Source of the DNA: Wohlfahrtiimonas chitiniclastica DSM 18708
GTDB taxonomy: Bacteria; Pseudomonadota; Gammaproteobacteria; Cardiobacteriales; Wohlfahrtiimonadaceae
Direction: 5' to 3'
Assembly (NCBI RefSeq): GCF_000375345.1
Contig: NZ_AQXD01000001.1
Location: 450,600-514,599 of the forward strand
Length of the DNA: 64,000 bases
The notes under the pieces are model-generated. The model was given only the letters and a program-made list of their open reading frames with translations, was not told the DNA's origin and did no database searches. Shown piece by piece: positions 38,251 through 47,780 of the stretch; positions within the stretch are counted from its first letter, which is position 1, and the number at the start of each line of letters is the position of its first letter. Both the position numbers and the translations under genes were made by a program.

Positions 38251-40393
38251 TCATCCACCAATAGTGATGTGAGGCTGCCATCTTGACATGATGGCGGCCT
38301 TTTTTAATGTTGATCATAATTGCGCCATCATAGGCATTGTGGATATTTAAAGGTGAATGATTCTTATGCACTGTTTTTGTGGAAGCAATGAGCGTTGCAT
38401 CCCAATGGTTCGGAATGACCAATTGACCGGATCGTCCTTTATTGGGCATCAATAAAATATCCGGCGCAGGCAGTTTTGTTAAGGCTTGCCATTCGCGCGG
38501 TGTCATCATATTTGACAATAACCAAATGCGCTGATCATCGAGTGTCACCTCAAAAGCGCAACTTGTGTGAACGGGTAAGGGCATAATGGAGAGATGATTG
38601 CCATTATAATGATAATCCTGACAGGCTGTGGCATCCTCCATGAGTGGCATTAAACTTTGATGGGCAATGACAGGCGCATCAGGAAATTGCCGGCGAATGG
38701 TTTTTGTGCCGCCAATGTGTTGCTGATTGCGTAGGCTTAAAATGATGCCATCTAAGTGTTCAATGCCAAGTGAATTGAGGGTGGGCAATATGGTGCTTTT
38801 TGCGGCTTCAAAACCTCTAAAATAAGGGCCCGTATCATAAAGAACCGTTTGTTCATCGCTCTCTAATAAGACCGATAAGCCTTCACCCACAGGAAAAATA
38901 TAGAGCCGATTGTGAGGGCTTGGGAAGTTGATCCCACAGAGGCAACTCATAGCGATCAGCCCCGCGATTCCTTTAACCTTCCAACCATAACGAGTGAGTA
39001 ACATTAAAGCACACACAGTGAGCACAATCGCCCATATCATCGGAATGTGTGGCACGGTGATGTGGCTATAAGGAATGTCATTCATCACTTTTAAAAATTG
39101 TAGTAAATGGGTGAGCCCCCAATCACTTAACTGTAAGAAAAAGTCTGCAATGCTTGGGAAGATGGGCAGCAGCACAACGCCCATCAATAAGGGCGGCAAA
39201 ATACAGAGCGTCGTCCATGGGATGGCCAATAAATTGGTCAGGGGACTGATGAGGGAAATTTCATTGAAAAAGCTTGCCACAATTGGCATGGCCAATAGAC
39301 TGATGATCAATTGTGTGAGCAATAACATCACAATAAAGGGCAACTTAAAGCGGCTGAGTAACATTAAAATGAGTACGGCAGTAAACGAAAGCCAAAGCCC
39401 AACTGTCAATACAGAAAATGGCGCGAGGATTAAGACAATCAGTAATGCAGTCGCAAGGCCTGATAGGTTAAAGATGGGGTAGCGCCAGAGGAGTGTCAGC
39501 ATAAAGATCGCAAACATAATGAGGGCGCGCTCTGTCGGTAAGCTCATGCCAGCTAATAAGGCATAGCCAAAAGCGATGAGAAGGCTGAATACCGCAGCGA
39601 TTTGATAAGGTGCAGGACGCGTAATCATGCCAAGGCCAAAAAGTGTTCTGAGCATCACAAAACACCACAGCGCCACAAATGTTAAGTGTAATCCTGAAAT
39701 GGAGACCAAATGAATGGTGCCAGTTTGCCGAAGGAGCGACCAGGTATCTTGTGGGATCTTTTGCGTCATTCCAACGGTGAGCGCTGCCATTAAATCCCCA
39801 TTTTGATAATGGTGCGCCGTGAGTTCATCTGCAATGTGTGTACGCAATGTCGTGATGGCATCACTGGGTTGAACTTCTGTCAGTTGTGCATGATTCGCTA
39901 AATTTGCTGTGGCAATGCGGTTTTTTGATAAATGTTGTAAGCGCTGCGGTAGGGTGTGAAAGGATGCTTTGGCGCGATTAGGTTTGAGCATCAATTGTGC
40001 TTCGTAAATGGCAGAGAGTGCAATCGGTTGCGTCTTTGGTACATTATATAAACGAAACGCGAGATTTTTAAAGGCAGCCGGTTCAATTATACGTGCTTCT
40101 AACGCATGGCTTTCAGGATAATATGCCGTGACTTGAAATTGATAAGTGTCTTGATGAGGGAGGCTAGAAAAGGCCGATTGATAATGGAGCAGTTTGGGGA
40201 TGGCAAGGAGGCTTGCAAGCAGTAAACCTGTGAGGATGAGGCATAAATTCAAACGATATTTGGCAAGAAAAACCGCAAGGATGGCCAATAGAATGGTGAG
40301 GCAAAGCAGAGAGAGGATCAGTGTTGTGAAGCTTAAAGGAAAGAAGATGATGGCGACTAAACTGAACAAGGTGGTTAAGGATAGTGCAATCAT
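38234..40393 (-). CDS. comEC: ComEC/Rec2 family DNA uptake channel protein
   Basis: Large polytopic membrane protein (719 aa) that carries transforming DNA across the inner membrane. N-terminal helices and a DUF4131/OB-like region are followed by the Competence domain ([20 protein letters not shown], the family hallmark) with many helices. A C-terminal metallo-beta-lactamase-like domain begins at [19 protein letters not shown]. In that domain the usual HxxHxDxDH metal motif reads [11 protein letters not shown], so most ligands are absent. The ATG at 40393 has AGAGG seven bases upstream. Suggests natural competence, if the remaining com/pil genes exist elsewhere. Confidence 0.88.
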   Translation of the reverse strand: MIALSLTTLFSLVAIIFFPLSFTTLILSLLCLTILLAILAVFLAKYRLNLCLILTGLLLASLLAIPKLLHYQSAFSSLPHQDTYQFQVTAYYPESHALEARIIEPAAFKNLAFRLYNVPKTQPIALSAIYEAQLMLKPNRAKASFHTLPQRLQHLSKNRIATANLANHAQLTEVQPSDAITTLRTHIADELTAHHYQNGDLMAALTVGMTQKIPQDTWSLLRQTGTIHLVSISGLHLTFVALWCFVMLRTLFGLGMITRPAPYQIAAVFSLLIAFGYALLAGMSLPTERALIMFAIFMLTLLWRYPIFNLSGLATALLIVLILAPFSVLTVGLWLSFTAVLILMLLSRFKLPFIVMLLLTQLIISLLAMPIVASFFNEISLISPLTNLLAIPWTTLCILPPLLMGVVLLPIFPSIADFFLQLSDWGLTHLLQFLKVMNDIPYSHITVPHIPMIWAIVLTVCALMLLTRYGWKVKGIAGLIAMSCLCGINFPSPHNRLYIFPVGEGLSVLLESDEQTVLYDTGPYFRGFEAAKSTILPTLNSLGIEHLDGIILSLRNQQHIGGTKTIRRQFPDAPVIAHQSLMPLMEDATACQDYHYNGNHLSIMPLPVHTSCAFEVTLDDQRIWLLSNMMTPREWQALTKLPAPDILLMPNKGRSGQLVIPNHWDATLIASTKTVHKNHSPLNIHNAYDGAIMINIKKGRHHVKMAASHHYWWMTKSQP

Positions 40394-40409
40394 CTTCAAG
40401 CCTCTTGAG

Positions 40410-41003
40410 TTATTGCGCCGCCTTGTTGATGGCGCGAATGGTGCGTAAAATCGCTAGGCGCTCTGGTTTAGAGAGCAAACAGCGGGACAAGCGTTTGTCC
40501 ATCAAATAAGGTTTGAGTGGACCTTTGTCTTTTTTATCCACACATAATGCCAATGCGTATTGACGGGCAGGATCATCGGTTTTAACGATGAGGGGACCCG
40601 TTTCACCAGGGAATTCTGCATTGATCACTTGCGTGGTGCCCACAGGCCAACGATAACTGACTTTTGTCATCACACTGCCACGCAAACTTTTACCCGAATA
40701 GATGTTTTGGATGGGCACAAGCACCGGCACCACTTTTTTATCTTTAATGGAGTAAAGATATTTGAGTTTTTTGAGGTTAAACAGTGCAAAGACGATTAAA
40801 AACGCCACCGCTAAAACAGAGAGCGCCACAAAGCGCACAGCAATTGCACCGCTGAACATAAACACGCCGATGATGCCAAGCATCAACGCCACTAAACAGA
40901 CCAAGCTATAAAAGCGTACTGAACGACCAATGCTGATGTGTAAGCGGCGGTCTGGAAAGCTCGCTTTGATCATTTCATTACATTTACCGATATCATAAGC
41001 CAT
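40410..41003 (-). CDS. hypothetical two-helix membrane protein
   Basis: I do not recognise this 197-residue protein. It has an N-terminal cytoplasmic stretch, two adjacent transmembrane helices (about residues 29-52 and 56-76), then a soluble basic domain with YRWPVGTTQVINAEFPGETGP, which may be a small beta domain. The C-terminus is Lys/Arg-rich. AAAGGAT precedes the start. It is 16 bases upstream of comEC on the same strand, probably co-transcribed. Confidence 0.7.
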   Translation of the reverse strand: MAYDIGKCNEMIKASFPDRRLHISIGRSVRFYSLVCLVALMLGIIGVFMFSGAIAVRFVALSVLAVAFLIVFALFNLKKLKYLYSIKDKKVVPVLVPIQNIYSGKSLRGSVMTKVSYRWPVGTTQVINAEFPGETGPLIVKTDDPARQYALALCVDKKDKGPLKPYLMDKRLSRCLLSKPERLAILRTIRAINKAAQ

Positions 41004-41075
41004 ATTTTATCCTTTGTTAGACTATTATACTTTAACTTAGTACCGTCATATTTTAACCTATTTATTGGCAATTTT

Positions 41076-41864
41076 TTATGCCCCTTGCAAAATATATTGT
41101 ATAAAGCGCTCTGGCTGTTCCTCGGGCATGAGATGGTCGCACTCTGGCAATGAACCTGAGCCTGTCAGGAGGCATGCTTTAGGGAGATGATCCATCAAGG
41201 CTTTTGAGGCTAAACGAAAAATGACTCGGGAATGTTCCCCCCAACAGATGCGCACTGGTACAGGAAAAGTGCTCAATGTCTCTGGATGAATTGGTTCGGG
41301 CTCGGCTTGTGTCAATAAACGCGAGACGGTATGAGCATTGTCTAATTTAATGGCTTGAATGCGTGGCGATTGATCCTGTAACTTGAGGTGATGCGCGCTG
41401 CATGATTGGACAAAGGCATCGACAGCATCTGTCGGATGTTGACTGCGCAGTGCTTTGATGACAGGCGACATCATTTTGTGTAGATCACGGCTGAAAGCTT
41501 TAAGGGCAGCTGCATCCTCTTCTAAGCCATAACTTGGCACAATGCAATCATATAAATAGAGAGCTTTAAATAGATGCGGTGCTTTCAGGGCGGCAAGGAG
41601 GGCGACATGACAACTGTATGACCACGCCACAAGGGTGACAGGTTGCGTAAAGTTCTGCGCGCAATGTTCAATCAATTGATCACTATGGATGCGGGTATTG
41701 AAATGCGCAGCGTCAATGTTCGCGCCATCTATGCCGGCGCCAGATAATGTATGGGTGAATACAGACCCATCGAGATGGGCATTTTGTATGGGCTCAAAGG
41801 TGCGCTCATCACCTAAAATGCCATGGAGCAGTAAAAAGGGTGAATCCATAGATGGTAAAGGCAT
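41076..41864 (-). CDS. alpha/beta hydrolase, candidate pimeloyl-ACP methyl ester esterase (BioH role)
   Basis: Cytosolic alpha/beta hydrolase (262 aa). The oxyanion-hole segment is LLLHGILGD. The nucleophile elbow is AWSYSCH, a serine in the A-x-S-x-S form rather than GxSxG. The likely acid is in WGEHS and the histidine in CDHLMPEE. ATG at 41864 is chosen because AGAGAG lies six bases upstream. It diverges from bioF-bioC across a BirA-type operator whose minus-strand promoter points into this gene. Biotin synthesis by BioC needs an esterase to remove the methyl group, and this role is filled by unrelated hydrolases in different bacteria. Function by context is inference. Confidence 0.68.
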   Translation of the reverse strand: MPLPSMDSPFLLLHGILGDERTFEPIQNAHLDGSVFTHTLSGAGIDGANIDAAHFNTRIHSDQLIEHCAQNFTQPVTLVAWSYSCHVALLAALKAPHLFKALYLYDCIVPSYGLEEDAAALKAFSRDLHKMMSPVIKALRSQHPTDAVDAFVQSCSAHHLKLQDQSPRIQAIKLDNAHTVSRLLTQAEPEPIHPETLSTFPVPVRICWGEHSRVIFRLASKALMDHLPKACLLTGSGSLPECDHLMPEEQPERFIQYILQGA

Positions 41865-41878
41865 AATCAACTCTCTTT

Positions 41879-41911
41879 TTGTGAACTTGAAAATTATATA
41901 TGGGTTTACAT
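41879..41911. promoter_or_regulatory. BirA-type biotin operator
   Basis: TTGTGAACT (41879-41887) and GGTTTACAT (41903-41911) are separated by 15 bases. They match the gammaproteobacterial BirA consensus TTGTAAACC / GGTTTACAA in 7/9 and 8/9 positions with appropriate spacing. It lies between divergent biotin genes, as bioO does in E. coli. Confidence 0.72.
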
Positions 41912-41922
41912 CACAATGCCAA
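41893..41922 (-). promoter_or_regulatory. divergent promoter for the alpha/beta hydrolase, inside the BirA operator
   Basis: On the minus strand TTGGCA (41917-41922) and TATAAT (41893-41898) are separated by 18 bases. The -10 lies between the two operator half-sites, so the operator would control this promoter as well as bioF. Confidence 0.62.
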
Positions 41923-41934
41923 TTGACCTATGAT
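41905..41934 (+). promoter_or_regulatory. bioF promoter overlapping the BirA operator
   Basis: TTTACA (41905-41910) and TATGAT (41929-41934), each 5/6 to consensus, with an 18-base spacer. The -35 hexamer is part of the right operator half-site, so BirA binding would block it. Confidence 0.65.
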
Positions 41935-41965
41935 AGCCGTTCTTTGAGCATTGAAAAGTAATCTT

Positions 41966-43129
41966 ATGAACAAATGGGCAACACGAATCGCGCAAACGCT
42001 TGCTGAGCGCACCACTCTAGATGCATATCGAAGACGGCGCAGCATGCAGAGTTTGCCAAACAATCAATTGGTGGTGGAAGGGCGTCGTTATCTCAATTTT
42101 GCAGCGAATGATTATTTAGGGCTCAGTCACTCATTGCCGCTCATTGCTGCATGGCAAGAGGGTGCGGCATTGTATGGCGTGGGCAGTGGCGGATCAGGTT
42201 TGGTGACAGGTTACCAAGCGCCACTAGAGAATTTAGAAGCAAAATTAGCCGATTGGTTGGGTTATGAGCGCGCGATTGTGTATCCCTCTGGGTTTTCTGT
42301 CAATCAAGCAGTGATCAAAGCATTGATTGATAAAGATGATTGGATCATTGCTGATAAATTGAGTCATGCCTCTTTACTAGAAGCGGCGATGTTGGCAAAA
42401 GGCACCTTAAAGCGTTTTGTCCACAATGATGTGTCTGCCTTGATTCAGCAATTAGACAAAGCGCATGAACATGAAGCGGCGAGCCTTGTGATCACAGAGG
42501 GTATCTTTAGCATGGATGGCGATGAGGCGCCGCTTAAAGATATGGCAACTGTCGCGGAAGTGACGCCAGATTGCTTATGGATGGTGGACGATGCCCACGG
42601 CATTGGCGTCAATGGACGAGAAGGGCGCGGCACGTGTGATGCTCAAGGCGTGAAACCTGATCTATTGATCGTAACCTTTGGGAAAGCGTTTGGTTTAAAT
42701 GGCGCAGCATTGTTGTGCTCAGATGCAATGGCAGAGTACTTTACGCAAGTGTCTCGTCCATTGATTTATAGCACCGCCATTTCACCGGCACATGCGCATG
42801 CGTTATCCAAAGCGGTTGATTTGATCCGTAAAATGGATGCAGAACGCGCCCATTTACAAGCCTTGATTGCCCACTTTAAAAAAGAGATGGCGGCGCTTGG
42901 CATTGAAAATGCGTCCAACAGCCCCATTCAGCCGGTGATCATTGGTAGCAACGAGGCAAGTTTGCGTGTGTCAGATGCTTTGAAAAGTCGTAACATTTGG
43001 GCAACGGCCATTCGTCCGCCCACCGTACCGCCAAACAGCGCCCGCATTCGCATTACTTTAAATGCTGCGCACAGCTTTGAACAAGTCGATCAACTCATTG
43101 AGGCCATGCACCATGCGCTTAGCCGATAA
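41966..43129 (+). CDS. bioF: 8-amino-7-oxononanoate synthase
   Basis: PLP enzyme (387 aa) condensing pimeloyl-ACP with alanine in biotin synthesis. Motifs include NFAANDYLGLSHSLP, GVGSGGSGLVTGY, the VDDAHGIGVNGREGRG segment and the PLP lysine in VTFGKAFGLNGAA. ATG at 41966 is preferred over a TTG five codons upstream. The gene overlaps bioC by 17 bases. bioA, bioB and bioD are not in the window. Confidence 0.95.
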   Translation: MNKWATRIAQTLAERTTLDAYRRRRSMQSLPNNQLVVEGRRYLNFAANDYLGLSHSLPLIAAWQEGAALYGVGSGGSGLVTGYQAPLENLEAKLADWLGYERAIVYPSGFSVNQAVIKALIDKDDWIIADKLSHASLLEAAMLAKGTLKRFVHNDVSALIQQLDKAHEHEAASLVITEGIFSMDGDEAPLKDMATVAEVTPDCLWMVDDAHGIGVNGREGRGTCDAQGVKPDLLIVTFGKAFGLNGAALLCSDAMAEYFTQVSRPLIYSTAISPAHAHALSKAVDLIRKMDAERAHLQALIAHFKKEMAALGIENASNSPIQPVIIGSNEASLRVSDALKSRNIWATAIRPPTVPPNSARIRITLNAAHSFEQVDQLIEAMHHALSR

Positions 43130-43880
43130 ATCCCAAGTGGCCACTGCATTTGGGCGCGCTGCACACTCTTATGACATGGCGGCAACTGTACAAAAAACAG
43201 TGGCGGATGCCTTAATGGCACAATTAACTGCGCAAGTGCCGCTTGATCAAGCGTGTGTGTTAGATGCTGGCTGCGGCACCGGTTACATCAGTCATGCTTT
43301 GAAAAATCGGGGCGCAGCACATGTGACGGCGCTTGATCTGTCTGATGCCATGCTCACACAAGCGATGCTCAAAGCATCTGCTCACGACTATGTGCAAGGG
43401 GACATTGAATCTCTACCTTTGCCAAGTGATGCATTTGATGCGGTCATCAGCAGTTTAGCGGTGCAGTGGTGCCATGATTTACCGCGTGCGCTCTCTGAGT
43501 TGGTGCGTGTGTTAAAGCCGGGCGGCCGATTGTATGTGGCAACATTGGCAGATCCAACATTGCATGAGCTTAAAAAAGCATGGCAAGCGGTGGATGATGC
43601 GCAGCATGTGGTGGATTTTTTGCCCGTAGCTAATATTGAATCGGCGGCAGAGGGTTTAGGCCGCACTGTCCGATGTCATCATTATTGTGAAGTTTTGACA
43701 TTTTCTGGCATTTTTCCGCTCTTAAAAAGTTTACAAGGCATTGGCGCGACTGCCATTGACCGCACACATAAAGGTTTGATGGGTAAAGTGCAGCTGCAAA
43801 CCTTAGCCTGTGCTTATCCTCAGCACGCGACAGGCTTGCCATTGAGTTATTATGTGACTGAAATTATTATCATAAAATAA
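43113..43880 (+). CDS. bioC: malonyl-ACP O-methyltransferase BioC
   Basis: SAM-dependent methyltransferase (255 aa) that methylates malonyl-ACP to start pimelate synthesis on the fatty-acid machinery. The N-terminus SQVATAFGRAAHSYDMAATVQ is a BioC hallmark; VLDAGCGTGYIS binds SAM, followed by ALDLSDAML and RVLKPGGRLYVATL. ATG at 43113 follows GAGG at nine bases and overlaps the end of bioF. A BioH-type esterase is then needed later in the pathway. Confidence 0.92.
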   Translation: MRLADKSQVATAFGRAAHSYDMAATVQKTVADALMAQLTAQVPLDQACVLDAGCGTGYISHALKNRGAAHVTALDLSDAMLTQAMLKASAHDYVQGDIESLPLPSDAFDAVISSLAVQWCHDLPRALSELVRVLKPGGRLYVATLADPTLHELKKAWQAVDDAQHVVDFLPVANIESAAEGLGRTVRCHHYCEVLTFSGIFPLLKSLQGIGATAIDRTHKGLMGKVQLQTLACAYPQHATGLPLSYYVTEIIIIK

Positions 43881-43882
43881 TC

Positions 43883-43922
43883 AAATGCCCATTTTATGGT
43901 CAGTTAAATGGGCATTTTTGCT
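43883..43922 (+). terminator. rho-independent terminator after bioC
   Basis: AAATGCCCATTT and AAATGGGCATTT are a perfect 12-bp inverted repeat with an 11-base loop, followed by TT. It separates the biotin operon from purE. Confidence 0.85.
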
Positions 43923-43977
43923 GGTGTCTGTAAAGATAATTAAATTATTTTATTTTACAAATAAAGACAAAATTGTA

Positions 43978-44006
43978 TTTACATTTTTAAGCCGAACCCC
44001 TATAAT
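43978..44006 (+). promoter_or_regulatory. purE promoter
   Basis: TTTACA and a perfect TATAAT (44001-44006) with a 17-base spacer, about 35 bases of leader before purE. No E. coli-type PurR box is visible around it. Confidence 0.75.
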
Positions 44007-44047
44007 CTAGCGCTTCCGATAGACTTGCATTATTTAAAGTTTGTGAG

Positions 44048-44542
44048 ATGAAAAATCCAAAAGTTGCAGTAATTATGGGCAGTCAAAGCGACTTGCCAAC
44101 CATGCAGTTTGCGATCGACATATTAGTCGAGTTTGATGTCCCTCACCACGTGCAAGTAGTATCCGCACATCGTACCCCTGAGTTAATGTTTGAATTTGCC
44201 ACATCTGCGGTTGATCGAGGTTTTTCTGTGATCATAGCGGGCGCGGGCGGTGCTGCACATTTACCGGGCATGGTGGCGGCATTGACTACACTACCTGTGA
44301 TTGGCGTCCCTGTTGAGAGCAAAGCCCTCAAAGGGATGGACTCCTTATTATCCATCGTACAAATGCCTGGCGGCGTCCCTGTGGCTACTGTTGCCATCGG
44401 CACAGCCGGCGCGAAAAATGCGGGCTTATTGGCCACACAAATGTTAGCGATCGCTGATCCGACATTGCGAGATCGTTTACAGAAGTACAGAAATGATCAG
44501 CGTGATTCTGTACTCCAACAAAAAATTAATATTGGAGAATAG
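44048..44542 (+). CDS. purE: 5-(carboxyamino)imidazole ribonucleotide mutase PurE
   Basis: Converts N5-CAIR to CAIR (164 aa). The N-terminal [11 protein letters not shown] and SAHRTPE motifs contain the active-site serine, aspartate and histidine; [25 protein letters not shown] follows. It is the first gene of the pur operon and is followed without a gap by purK. Confidence 0.96.
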   Translation: MKNPKVAVIMGSQSDLPTMQFAIDILVEFDVPHHVQVVSAHRTPELMFEFATSAVDRGFSVIIAGAGGAAHLPGMVAALTTLPVIGVPVESKALKGMDSLLSIVQMPGGVPVATVAIGTAGAKNAGLLATQMLAIADPTLRDRLQKYRNDQRDSVLQQKINIGE

Positions 44543-45670
44543 ATGATGAGATGCATTTTACCTAATCAAACAATCGGCATTATAGGAGGCGGTCAGTTAG
44601 GTAAGATGCTTGCAGCAGCAGCTAACCGCATGGGTTACCTCACGGCTGTCTATGATCCATCATTGCATGCACCGGCGTTTTCCATCGCCCATCAATACAC
44701 CATTGGTCAGTTTGACGACTATGAAGCCCTCAATCAGTTTGTGGCTAAGTGTGATGTGGTGACCTATGAATTTGAAAACATCAATGCCGACCTCGTCAAG
44801 CGCCTTAATGAACAATACAACAATATTCCCCAAGGACATTTTCCCCTTTGGATGACGCAAAATCGTATGCGTGAGAAAGAGCATATCGTCAATGCAGGTT
44901 TGCCTGTACCGCCAATCGTCATGGTGGACAGCTTAGGCGATGAATGGCTTGGGCTGCCAGAGAAATTAGGTTTCCCATTTGTGGTGAAAACCTCAGAAGG
45001 TGGTTATGACGGTAAAGGGCAAGCCGTAGTGCGTTCGCGTGAAGATTTACCGAATAAACTCTTTGCCTTGATGGATTCATCCGTCATTGCTGAAGCTTTT
45101 GTGGATTATGACTTTGAAGCCTCCATCATTGGCGTTCGCGGGCAAGATGGCGAGTTTGTCACTTTCCCTGTGGCGCGCAATGAGCACATCAATAATATTT
45201 TACATTGCTCCATTGCCTCGATGGATGAATCGGAAGATTTAACAGAACGCTTACACACAATGCTCAAAAACCTCATGGAAAAATATGATGTGGTGGGCAT
45301 TTTAGCGATGGAAGTGTTTGTGAAGGGCGATGAGATTTATGTTAATGAATTGGCACCGCGCCCACATAACTCAGGGCATTACACCATTGAAGGCTGTACG
45401 ACGAGCCAATTTGAGCAAGCAATCCGTGCTGTGTGTGGCTTGCCTTTAGGCTGCACCACGCTTCGCCAAACCACGATCATGTATAACTTGCTTGGCCAAC
45501 ACATCGAACCCTTGATGACCTATTTACCCCATTTATCGCGCAATGGCCATGTCCATTTGTACGGTAAAAAAGAGAACAAATTTAATCGCAAAGTCGGTCA
45601 TGTGACCTTTACGTGCGATCAACAGACGCAGGAATTTTCTCACGCTGTTTTTACTCATCAGGAGGAGTAA
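44543..45670 (+). CDS. purK: N5-carboxyaminoimidazole ribonucleotide synthase PurK
   Basis: ATP-grasp enzyme (375 aa) making N5-CAIR from AIR and bicarbonate. [10 protein letters not shown] near the start, [17 protein letters not shown] (ATP-grasp) and [18 protein letters not shown] are diagnostic. GGAGAAT precedes two adjacent ATG codons, the first of which abuts the purE stop. The stop overlaps the purC start (TAATG). Confidence 0.96.
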   Translation: MMRCILPNQTIGIIGGGQLGKMLAAAANRMGYLTAVYDPSLHAPAFSIAHQYTIGQFDDYEALNQFVAKCDVVTYEFENINADLVKRLNEQYNNIPQGHFPLWMTQNRMREKEHIVNAGLPVPPIVMVDSLGDEWLGLPEKLGFPFVVKTSEGGYDGKGQAVVRSREDLPNKLFALMDSSVIAEAFVDYDFEASIIGVRGQDGEFVTFPVARNEHINNILHCSIASMDESEDLTERLHTMLKNLMEKYDVVGILAMEVFVKGDEIYVNELAPRPHNSGHYTIEGCTTSQFEQAIRAVCGLPLGCTTLRQTTIMYNLLGQHIEPLMTYLPHLSRNGHVHLYGKKENKFNRKVGHVTFTCDQQTQEFSHAVFTHQEE

Positions 45671-46383
45671 TGAAAAACGCATTGTTGTACGAAGGAAAAG
45701 CAAAACAAATCTATTCAACGAATAACCCAGATGAAGTGATCATCTATTATAAAGATGATGCCACTGCAGGTAATGGCGCGAAAAAGGCGCAGTTTGAAGA
45801 TAAAGGTCGCTTGAATTCTGAGATTTCTCGCATGATTTTTGCTCAATTGATGAAAGATGGCATCAAAACTCACCTCATCAAAGCTGTCAATGAGCGTGAA
45901 CAGTTGTGTCATAAAGTGGACATCATTTTATTGGAAGCGATTGTGCGTAACATTGCGGCGGGCTCGCTGGTTAAACGCATTGGTTTAACCGAAGGCGAGA
46001 CACTCAATCCACCGATTTTAGAGTTCTGCTATAAAAATGATGCATTCAATGATCCATTAATCAATGATGATCACGCCATTGCCCTTGGTTTAGCCACGCA
46101 AGAAGAGTTGAATCACATGCGCAGCGAAATGCTCAAAATCAATGAGTTTTTAAAAGCCTTGTGGTTAGAAGTGGGCATTGATTTGGTGGACTTTAAAATC
46201 GAATTTGGCCGCATGAAAGATGGCACCATCGTCTTAGCCGATGAGATCAGCCCAGACACTTGCCGCTTATGGGACAGCAAAACCCATGAAAAATTGGATA
46301 AAGATCGCTTCCGTCAAGACATGGGTGGCGTGATCGAAGCGTATCAAGAAATTCATCGTCGTTTAGAGGAACGCTCCGAATGA
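45670..46383 (+). CDS. purC: phosphoribosylaminoimidazole-succinocarboxamide synthase PurC
   Basis: SAICAR synthetase (237 aa). [13 protein letters not shown] at the N-terminus, [21 protein letters not shown] and [12 protein letters not shown] are all canonical. ATG at 45670 follows a perfect AGGAGG; an upstream in-frame start inside purK is rejected. It overlaps purK by one base and purF by four. Confidence 0.97.
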   Translation: MKNALLYEGKAKQIYSTNNPDEVIIYYKDDATAGNGAKKAQFEDKGRLNSEISRMIFAQLMKDGIKTHLIKAVNEREQLCHKVDIILLEAIVRNIAAGSLVKRIGLTEGETLNPPILEFCYKNDAFNDPLINDDHAIALGLATQEELNHMRSEMLKINEFLKALWLEVGIDLVDFKIEFGRMKDGTIVLADEISPDTCRLWDSKTHEKLDKDRFRQDMGGVIEAYQEIHRRLEERSE

Positions 46384-47780
46384 GCATGAAACAACTGAAT
46401 GAAGAATGCGGCGTTTTTGCTGTTTCAGGGAATCCTGAAGCGGCAACGCTGACTTATTATGGCTTGCATGCATTGCAACATCGCGGGCAAGAGAGTGCAG
46501 GGATCGCAACATTGACAGAGGATGGCAAAATCATCTGCGTGAAAGGGGAAGGCTTATTAACTGAAGTCTTTGCAGATCCAAAAAAATTACAAAGTTTAGT
46601 GGGTGCAACAGCCATTGGCCATGTGCGCTATCCCACAAACAGCTCACGCGGTGTGATCAATGCGCATCCAATCGTTTTGAGCACCACAGATGAAACCATT
46701 GCCATTGCCTTTAATGGCGCATTGACGAATTCTGATGAGTTAAAAGTGCGCTTAGAAAAAGAGGGCAGCGTGTTTCATTCCTCCGGGGAAACAGAGCTTT
46801 TAGGACATTTGTTGCGTCGTTGTACAGGCACATTTTTAGAGCGCTTAAAGCAGAGTTTATTGCAGATTGAAGGCGCGTATAGCTATACAGTGCTGCATGA
46901 CAGCGGTTTATATGTGGCGCGTGATCCGCACGGCATCCGTCCATTATCGATGGGGAAAATGCCAAGCGGCGGTTATGTGTTTGCTTCAGAAACCTGTGCA
47001 TTTGACATTGTCGGTGCAGCGTTTGTGCGTGATGTAGAACCGGGTGAAGTGATCACCATTGACAATGGCGAAGTGATCTCAAGCTTTTTAGAGACAGAGC
47101 GCACCCATGCCCTTTGCATGATGGAATATGTCTATTTCTCGCGCCCTGACAGTGATTTAGAGGGTAAAAATGTGCATGCTGTTCGTAAACGCAGCGGCAT
47201 TGAGCTCTTCAAAGAGGCGCACATTGATGCAGACATCGTCATTGGCGTGCCAGATTCAAGCATCTCTGCCGCCATTGGTTATGCAGAAGCGTCAGGTTTG
47301 CCGAATGAAATGGGGCTCATTAAGAATCGTTACATCGGGCGCACATTCATTCAGCCCACCCAAGAACTGCGTGAGCGCGGTGTGCGCATGAAGATCTCTG
47401 CCATCAGCAGCATTGTGAAAGATAAGCGCGTCATTTTGATCGATGACTCGATTGTGCGTGGTACGACAAGTAAACGCATTGCATCTTTACTTCGCACCGC
47501 AGGCGCAAAAGAGATTCACATGCGTGTGTCTTCCCCGATTTTTAAATATCCATGTTATTACGGCGTCGATGCCACAAATCCGCGTGAGTTATTGGCGCAG
47601 CATCAAAAAACGGTGGAAGATATGCGCCGTTACATTGATGTGGATTCCTTAGCATTTTTAAGTCCCGAAGGTTTAATCAAAGCGACAGGGCACTCTGCGG
47701 ATCGCGGTGAAAATTGCGGTTTGTGCATGGGTTGTTTCACCAACCATTATCCCACGAATATTCAGTTTAATGAGGCATAA
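46380..47780 (+). CDS. purF: amidophosphoribosyltransferase, Bacillus-type with propeptide and [4Fe-4S] cysteines
   Basis: First committed step of purine synthesis, PRPP and glutamine to phosphoribosylamine (466 aa). The N-terminus MSMKQLNEE precedes the catalytic cysteine C10 (CGVFAVSG), so the enzyme must be processed, as in Bacillus subtilis. Cysteines matching the [4Fe-4S] cluster ligands are present in ALCMMEY, KYPCYYG and CGLCMGC. The PRPP motif is [16 protein letters not shown]. coli PurF begins directly with MCG and has no cluster, so this is an unusual type for a gammaproteobacterium. Its start overlaps purC (ATGA). Confidence 0.95.
   Translation: MSMKQLNEECGVFAVSGNPEAATLTYYGLHALQHRGQESAGIATLTEDGKIICVKGEGLLTEVFADPKKLQSLVGATAIGHVRYPTNSSRGVINAHPIVLSTTDETIAIAFNGALTNSDELKVRLEKEGSVFHSSGETELLGHLLRRCTGTFLERLKQSLLQIEGAYSYTVLHDSGLYVARDPHGIRPLSMGKMPSGGYVFASETCAFDIVGAAFVRDVEPGEVITIDNGEVISSFLETERTHALCMMEYVYFSRPDSDLEGKNVHAVRKRSGIELFKEAHIDADIVIGVPDSSISAAIGYAEASGLPNEMGLIKNRYIGRTFIQPTQELRERGVRMKISAISSIVKDKRVILIDDSIVRGTTSKRIASLLRTAGAKEIHMRVSSPIFKYPCYYGVDATNPRELLAQHQKTVEDMRRYIDVDSLAFLSPEGLIKATGHSADRGENCGLCMGCFTNHYPTNIQFNEA

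Noticed and set aside
42445-42633. Antisense open frames in bioF and similar long frames opposite pur, gab and dehydrogenase genes
   Set aside because: They are complements of conserved coding sequence, without ribosome-binding sites or recognisable protein motifs.
43881-44047. PurR operator upstream of purE
   Set aside because: No match to the E. coli PurR palindrome (ACGCAAACGTTTGCGT); the region holds only a terminator and a sigma70-type promoter.
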